Below are positions 6,207-8,254 of a stretch of 8,254 bases of DNA, one piece after another (the stretch's first letter is position 1; the number at the start of each line of letters is the position of its first letter). Source of the stretch: Deltaproteobacteria bacterium (lineage in GTDB: Bacteria > Desulfobacterota > SM23-61). The stretch lies in assembly GCA_029857975.1 (NCBI GenBank), contig JAOUFX010000098.1:1-8254 (forward strand). The letters run 5' to 3'. The notes under the pieces were generated by a model. It made no database searches. It was not told where the DNA came from and saw only the letters and a program-made list of their open reading frames with translations. The translations under genes were made by a program, and so were the position numbers.

Positions 6207-8078
6207 ATGAAGAACGAGAATTGGAAACTTTTTACCCCCGTCACAATCAAAGGCCTGCAGGTAAGGAACCGGATCGCTCTCTTGCCGATGGGGAACAAAC
6301 TGCAGAGTGCCACGGGAGAGGTAACCCCCCAGCTCATCGACTTTTACGAGGAGGTGGCTAAGGGCGGAGCCGGCTTGGTGATCGTCCAGGCCGCTTATGT
6401 CACCGATGAATTTGGCGGGAAGCGGCTGGTGATCTACTCTGATGACTATGTCTCGGGGCTGAATTGCCTGGCTGAAACAATCAAAGCCTGGGGCGCTCGG
6501 GTGGGGATCCAGATTTCCCACCCGGGTTATCGGGCTGCCGATAAAAAGTCGGTGAACACTATGAATGACCAGGCCATCGAGAATATGATCGAGGCCTTCG
6601 GCCGGGCGGCGGAAAGGGCCCGGCGTGCAGGCTTCGAAATGGTAGAGATCCACGGGGCTCACGGCTACTTGATTCCGCAATTCCTCTCCGGGTTGACCAA
6701 CGAGCGCACCGATGCCTACGGCGGCGGTTGGGAAAAGAGGATGACTTTCCCCATCCGGGTTTACCGGAAGGTGCGGGAGGCCGTGGGGGAAGATTTTCCG
6801 ATCTCTTTCCGGTTGAGCGCGGACGAGTTTGTTCGCGGGGGGATCAGCCTGGAAGACACAAAAAAAATTGCCCGTATCCTCGAGGGGGAGGGCGTGGATC
6901 TTATCTCCCTCTCCGCCGGAAAGGGGCCGGAAACCGGGGAGTGGAGCATCCAGCCCATGGCTCTGCCCCGGGGATGCCTTGCGCATTTGTCCCAGGAACT
7001 CAAGCCTTTGATCCATATTCCCGTTTTAGTTGCCGGGAGAATCAATGATCCGGTCCTGGCCAACTCGATACTGGAAGAAGGAAAAGCCGACCTCGTCGGC
7101 ATGGGACGGGCCCTGATTGCCGACCCCTGGCTTCCCCGGAAAGCCTGGGAGGGAAGGCTGCCGGAAATTCGCAAGTGCCTGGCCTGCAATTACTGCCACG
7201 GGAAAAGGCTCATCTTCGAGTTGCCGCTGAAGTGCACCGTCAACCCCGAGGCGGGCCGAAGAAGGGAAATGGCGCTCATTCCGGCGCTTAAGAAAAAGCG
7301 GGTGCTGGTTGCCGGAGGGGGTCCCGGCGGGATGGAGTGTGCCTATACCCTGCACCAGAGGGGACACGAGGTGCTCCTCTTTGAAAAAACCGCTTTCCTG
7401 GGAGGGAAGCTCAGGTTGGCAGCGATTCCCCCGCATAAAGAGGAGATCAGGGAGTTCACGGAGTTTTTGATCCAGAGAATCTGGAGAGAGAAGATACCCG
7501 TTTTTCTCAACTACGAAGTAGAGGCTTCTACCCTTCGTGCCGTGCAGCCCGATGCGCTGGTTTTGGCCACGGGCGCAAAGGCCATCTGCCCCTCCATCCC
7601 CGGGATGGATAAAGAGTTTTGTATCACTGTCGAGGAGGCCCTCACCCGGGATTTGGGCGCGAGGCGGATTCTGGTCCTGGGCGGAGGAATGGTGGGCTGC
7701 GAGACCGCCGAATTCCTGGCGATGAAGGGCAAGAAGATTACCCTCGTCGAAAAACTGCCGGAACTTGGTTTGGACGTAGAACCCCGAACCCGCAAGCTTC
7801 TGCTAAAGCGGCTCCTGGAATTTCGGCCGGCCATCCACACCTCTACGGAGGTGGTCAGGGTTGAGGGGGGCCGGGCCATCCTGCGGGACCTAAAGGGGCA
7901 GGAAAGCGAAGCAAGTTTTGCCGCCCTCGTTTTCGCGGCTGGTTTCGCCGCAGATGATTCTCTATTGGACTCCCTGAAATCTGCAGCCTTGGAGATCCAA
8001 TGCATCGGGGATTGCTCTGCCCCTCGGGGAATTCTGGAAGCCATCCATGAAGGGAATCGGGCAGGTAGGTTGATCTGA
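6207..8078 (+). CDS. FMN/4Fe-4S/FAD oxidoreductase of the dienoyl-CoA reductase/trimethylamine dehydrogenase family
   Basis: This 623-residue flavoprotein has the complete three-part architecture. Residues 1-320 are an Old Yellow Enzyme-like FMN barrel, with LFTPVTIKGLQVRNRI (9-24), QISHPG (102-107) and HGAHGYLIPQFLS (149-161) including H152 and Y154. Then come 4Fe-4S cysteines C324, C327, C330 and C343 (CX2CX2CX12C), and an FAD/NAD(P)H-binding half with GGGPGG (370-375), LATGA (453-457), GGGMVG (492-497) and the GDC motif (601-603). The Cys spacing equals what I recall for trimethylamine dehydrogenase (C345/348/351/364), not E. coli FadH (CX2CX3CX11C). The catalytic His252 of FadH seems absent: the corresponding stretch (235-259) has no His. 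The family also holds bile-acid BaiCD/BaiH and 2-enoate reductases. It probably reduces a C=C bond of an enoate or enoyl-CoA with NAD(P)H, but amine oxidation cannot be excluded. It is cytoplasmic, with no signal peptide. Confidence 0.93.
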   Translation: MKNENWKLFTPVTIKGLQVRNRIALLPMGNKLQSATGEVTPQLIDFYEEVAKGGAGLVIVQAAYVTDEFGGKRLVIYSDDYVSGLNCLAETIKAWGARVGIQISHPGYRAADKKSVNTMNDQAIENMIEAFGRAAERARRAGFEMVEIHGAHGYLIPQFLSGLTNERTDAYGGGWEKRMTFPIRVYRKVREAVGEDFPISFRLSADEFVRGGISLEDTKKIARILEGEGVDLISLSAGKGPETGEWSIQPMALPRGCLAHLSQELKPLIHIPVLVAGRINDPVLANSILEEGKADLVGMGRALIADPWLPRKAWEGRLPEIRKCLACNYCHGKRLIFELPLKCTVNPEAGRRREMALIPALKKKRVLVAGGGPGGMECAYTLHQRGHEVLLFEKTAFLGGKLRLAAIPPHKEEIREFTEFLIQRIWREKIPVFLNYEVEASTLRAVQPDALVLATGAKAICPSIPGMDKEFCITVEEALTRDLGARRILVLGGGMVGCETAEFLAMKGKKITLVEKLPELGLDVEPRTRKLLLKRLLEFRPAIHTSTEVVRVEGGRAILRDLKGQESEASFAALVFAAGFAADDSLLDSLKSAALEIQCIGDCSAPRGILEAIHEGNRAGRLI

Positions 8079-8104
8079 GCTTGATCACCAATTGCCTGTT
8101 TTTT
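8068..8104 (+). terminator. Weak candidate terminator after the oxidoreductase gene
   Basis: An imperfect stem pairs GGT-GATC (8068-8075, one T bulged) with GATCACC (8083-8089) around the stop codon, and a six-T run follows at 8099-8104 in a pyrimidine-rich stretch. The stem is short and the T-run lies 9 bases after it, so intrinsic termination here is only possible, not secure. Confidence 0.25.
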
Positions 8105-8254
8105 CTTCTCCTCTCTTGCTGCTCTTCTCCCATTTCCAGAAAGACCTCCCCGCAATGATCATAAGAGTTCGAGTATATTCGGGATGGTCAGCGGCAAATT
8201 GAAACGCAGGGATCTACGAAACAGTCATCCTCATAAAAAATGGTTAACGGCAAT

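Overview
The window reads as a catabolic or accessory locus of an anaerobic, moderately GC-rich bacterium. My best guess is a Desulfobacterota-type lineage (former Deltaproteobacteria). The reasons are a split B12-dependent acyl-CoA-mutase-type enzyme, an iron-sulfur flavoprotein of the dienoyl-CoA reductase/trimethylamine dehydrogenase class, and a palindromic intergenic element beginning GTCATTGCGAG, of a kind I associate with such genomes. That placement is inference. All six genes I support lie on the + strand; I see no tRNA, rRNA, CRISPR array, transposase or phage gene.

Layout. Positions 34-3595 form a tight three-gene cluster: the catalytic (large) subunit of a coenzyme-B12 carbon-skeleton mutase, its separate cobalamin-binding subunit, and an MmgE/PrpD-family enzyme. 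An AT-rich 234-base gap holding a long nested inverted repeat follows. Next comes an unrecognised 220-residue Cys/His-rich protein (3830-4492), a 271-base gap with a REP-like palindrome, an M29-aminopeptidase/NicX-like metalloenzyme (4764-5783), a 423-base gap without a convincing gene, and a 623-residue FMN/4Fe-4S/FAD oxidoreductase (6207-8078).

How they may work together. A mutase that moves a carboxyl- or thioester-bearing group, a PrpD-fold lyase/epimerase acting on di- or tricarboxylates, a metal-dependent hydrolase-like protein and an enoate/dienoyl-reductase-like flavoprotein would fit degradation of an unsaturated or branched carboxylic acid. No substrate can be read from the sequence.

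The most interesting point is the mutase itself. It aligns without gaps to methylmalonyl-CoA mutase (MCM) through the substrate-binding region (constant offset of -1), so residue identities can be compared directly. It keeps the carboxylate-binding Arg (R206 for MCM R207) and Tyr243 (as Y242), but replaces the catalytic His244 with Gln, Tyr89 with Phe, and several CoA-contacting residues (Arg82, Thr85, Arg87). This is neither an MCM, an isobutyryl-CoA mutase nor a 2-hydroxyisobutyryl-CoA mutase signature, so the enzyme may have an undescribed substrate. The MmgE/PrpD neighbour also carries a His-to-Gln change at a catalytic-site motif.
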